This document shows positions 5,730 through 5,782 of a stretch of 5,782 nt of DNA, one piece after another. The DNA is taken from the NCBI GenBank assembly GCA_958451705.1, contig CAUDRD010000117.1, positions 1 through 5,782 on the forward strand. Direction: 5' to 3'. Both the position numbers and the translations under genes were made by a program. How positions within the stretch are numbered: the first letter of the stretch is position 1; the number at the start of each line of letters is the position of its first letter. Source of the stretch: an uncultured Oscillospiraceae bacterium (lineage in GTDB: Bacteria; Bacillota; Clostridia; Oscillospirales; Acutalibacteraceae). The notes beneath the pieces are model-generated. The model made no database searches, was not told the DNA's origin, and saw only the letters and a list, made by a program, of their open reading frames with translations.

Positions 5730-5782
5730 ATGAAGCAGTATGATGTGATTGTAATAGGCGGAGGCAACGGCGGTTTGGCCTC
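5730..5782 (+). CDS. FAD-dependent oxidoreductase, N-terminal fragment (runs off the edge)
   Basis: Only 17 full codons are in the window. They read as a hydrophobic first strand, YDVIVIGGG (4-12), and a dinucleotide-binding turn, GGGNGGLA (10-17). That is the GxGxxG start of an FAD-binding Rossmann fold, at the very N-terminus as in phytoene desaturase-like and pyridine-nucleotide disulfide reductase-like enzymes. The precise subfamily cannot be set from so little. AAGGAG (5718-5723) lies 6 nt before the ATG, and the gap from the membrane protein stop is 25 nt, so it is probably the fifth gene of the operon. Confidence 0.75.
   Translation, partial: MKQYDVIVIGGGNGGLA

Overview
The window looks like chromosomal DNA of a strict anaerobe of the low- to mid-GC Firmicutes, probably a Clostridia member. 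The reasons are near-consensus housekeeping promoters in AT-rich intergenic DNA, strong purine-rich ribosome binding sites, a TTG start codon, and proteins rich in iron-sulfur cysteines. The species cannot be named from the sequence.

Layout. A strong hairpin at 14-56 lies past the end of a leftward gene (150-860) for a FadR-type (GntR/FCD) transcriptional regulator. A divergent control region (861-1134) separates it from a rightward gene series that runs off the right edge: hypB (1135-1803), a very large iron-sulfur flavoprotein (1831-4500, 889 aa), hypA (4502-4843), an unrecognised multi-pass membrane protein (4859-5704), and the first 17 codons of a second FAD-type protein (5730 onward). 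Gaps between these genes are 27, 1, 15 and 25 nt. Each has a good ribosome binding site and no terminator lies between them, so they are most likely one operon.

Control. The intergenic region holds two 17-bp palindromes, AATTGGTTATACCAATT (956-972) and AATTGGTATATCCAATT (1097-1113). The second matches the reverse complement of the first at 16 of 17 positions, and both have the TGG-N5-CCA plan of FadR-family operators. One covers the -10 element of a predicted regulator promoter; the other sits just downstream of the predicted hypB start point. The simplest reading is that the regulator represses both itself and the operon until an unknown ligand releases it.

How the genes may work together. 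HypA and HypB deliver nickel to NiFe hydrogenase and sometimes to other nickel enzymes. Here they flank, and are probably co-transcribed with, an NAD(P)H-type flavoprotein with at least four cysteine groups. They are followed by a membrane protein and another flavoprotein. No nickel enzyme and no hypC, hypD, hypE or hypF is in view. The operon therefore suggests a redox system linked to nickel-enzyme maturation whose nickel protein is encoded elsewhere or further downstream; that link is inference.
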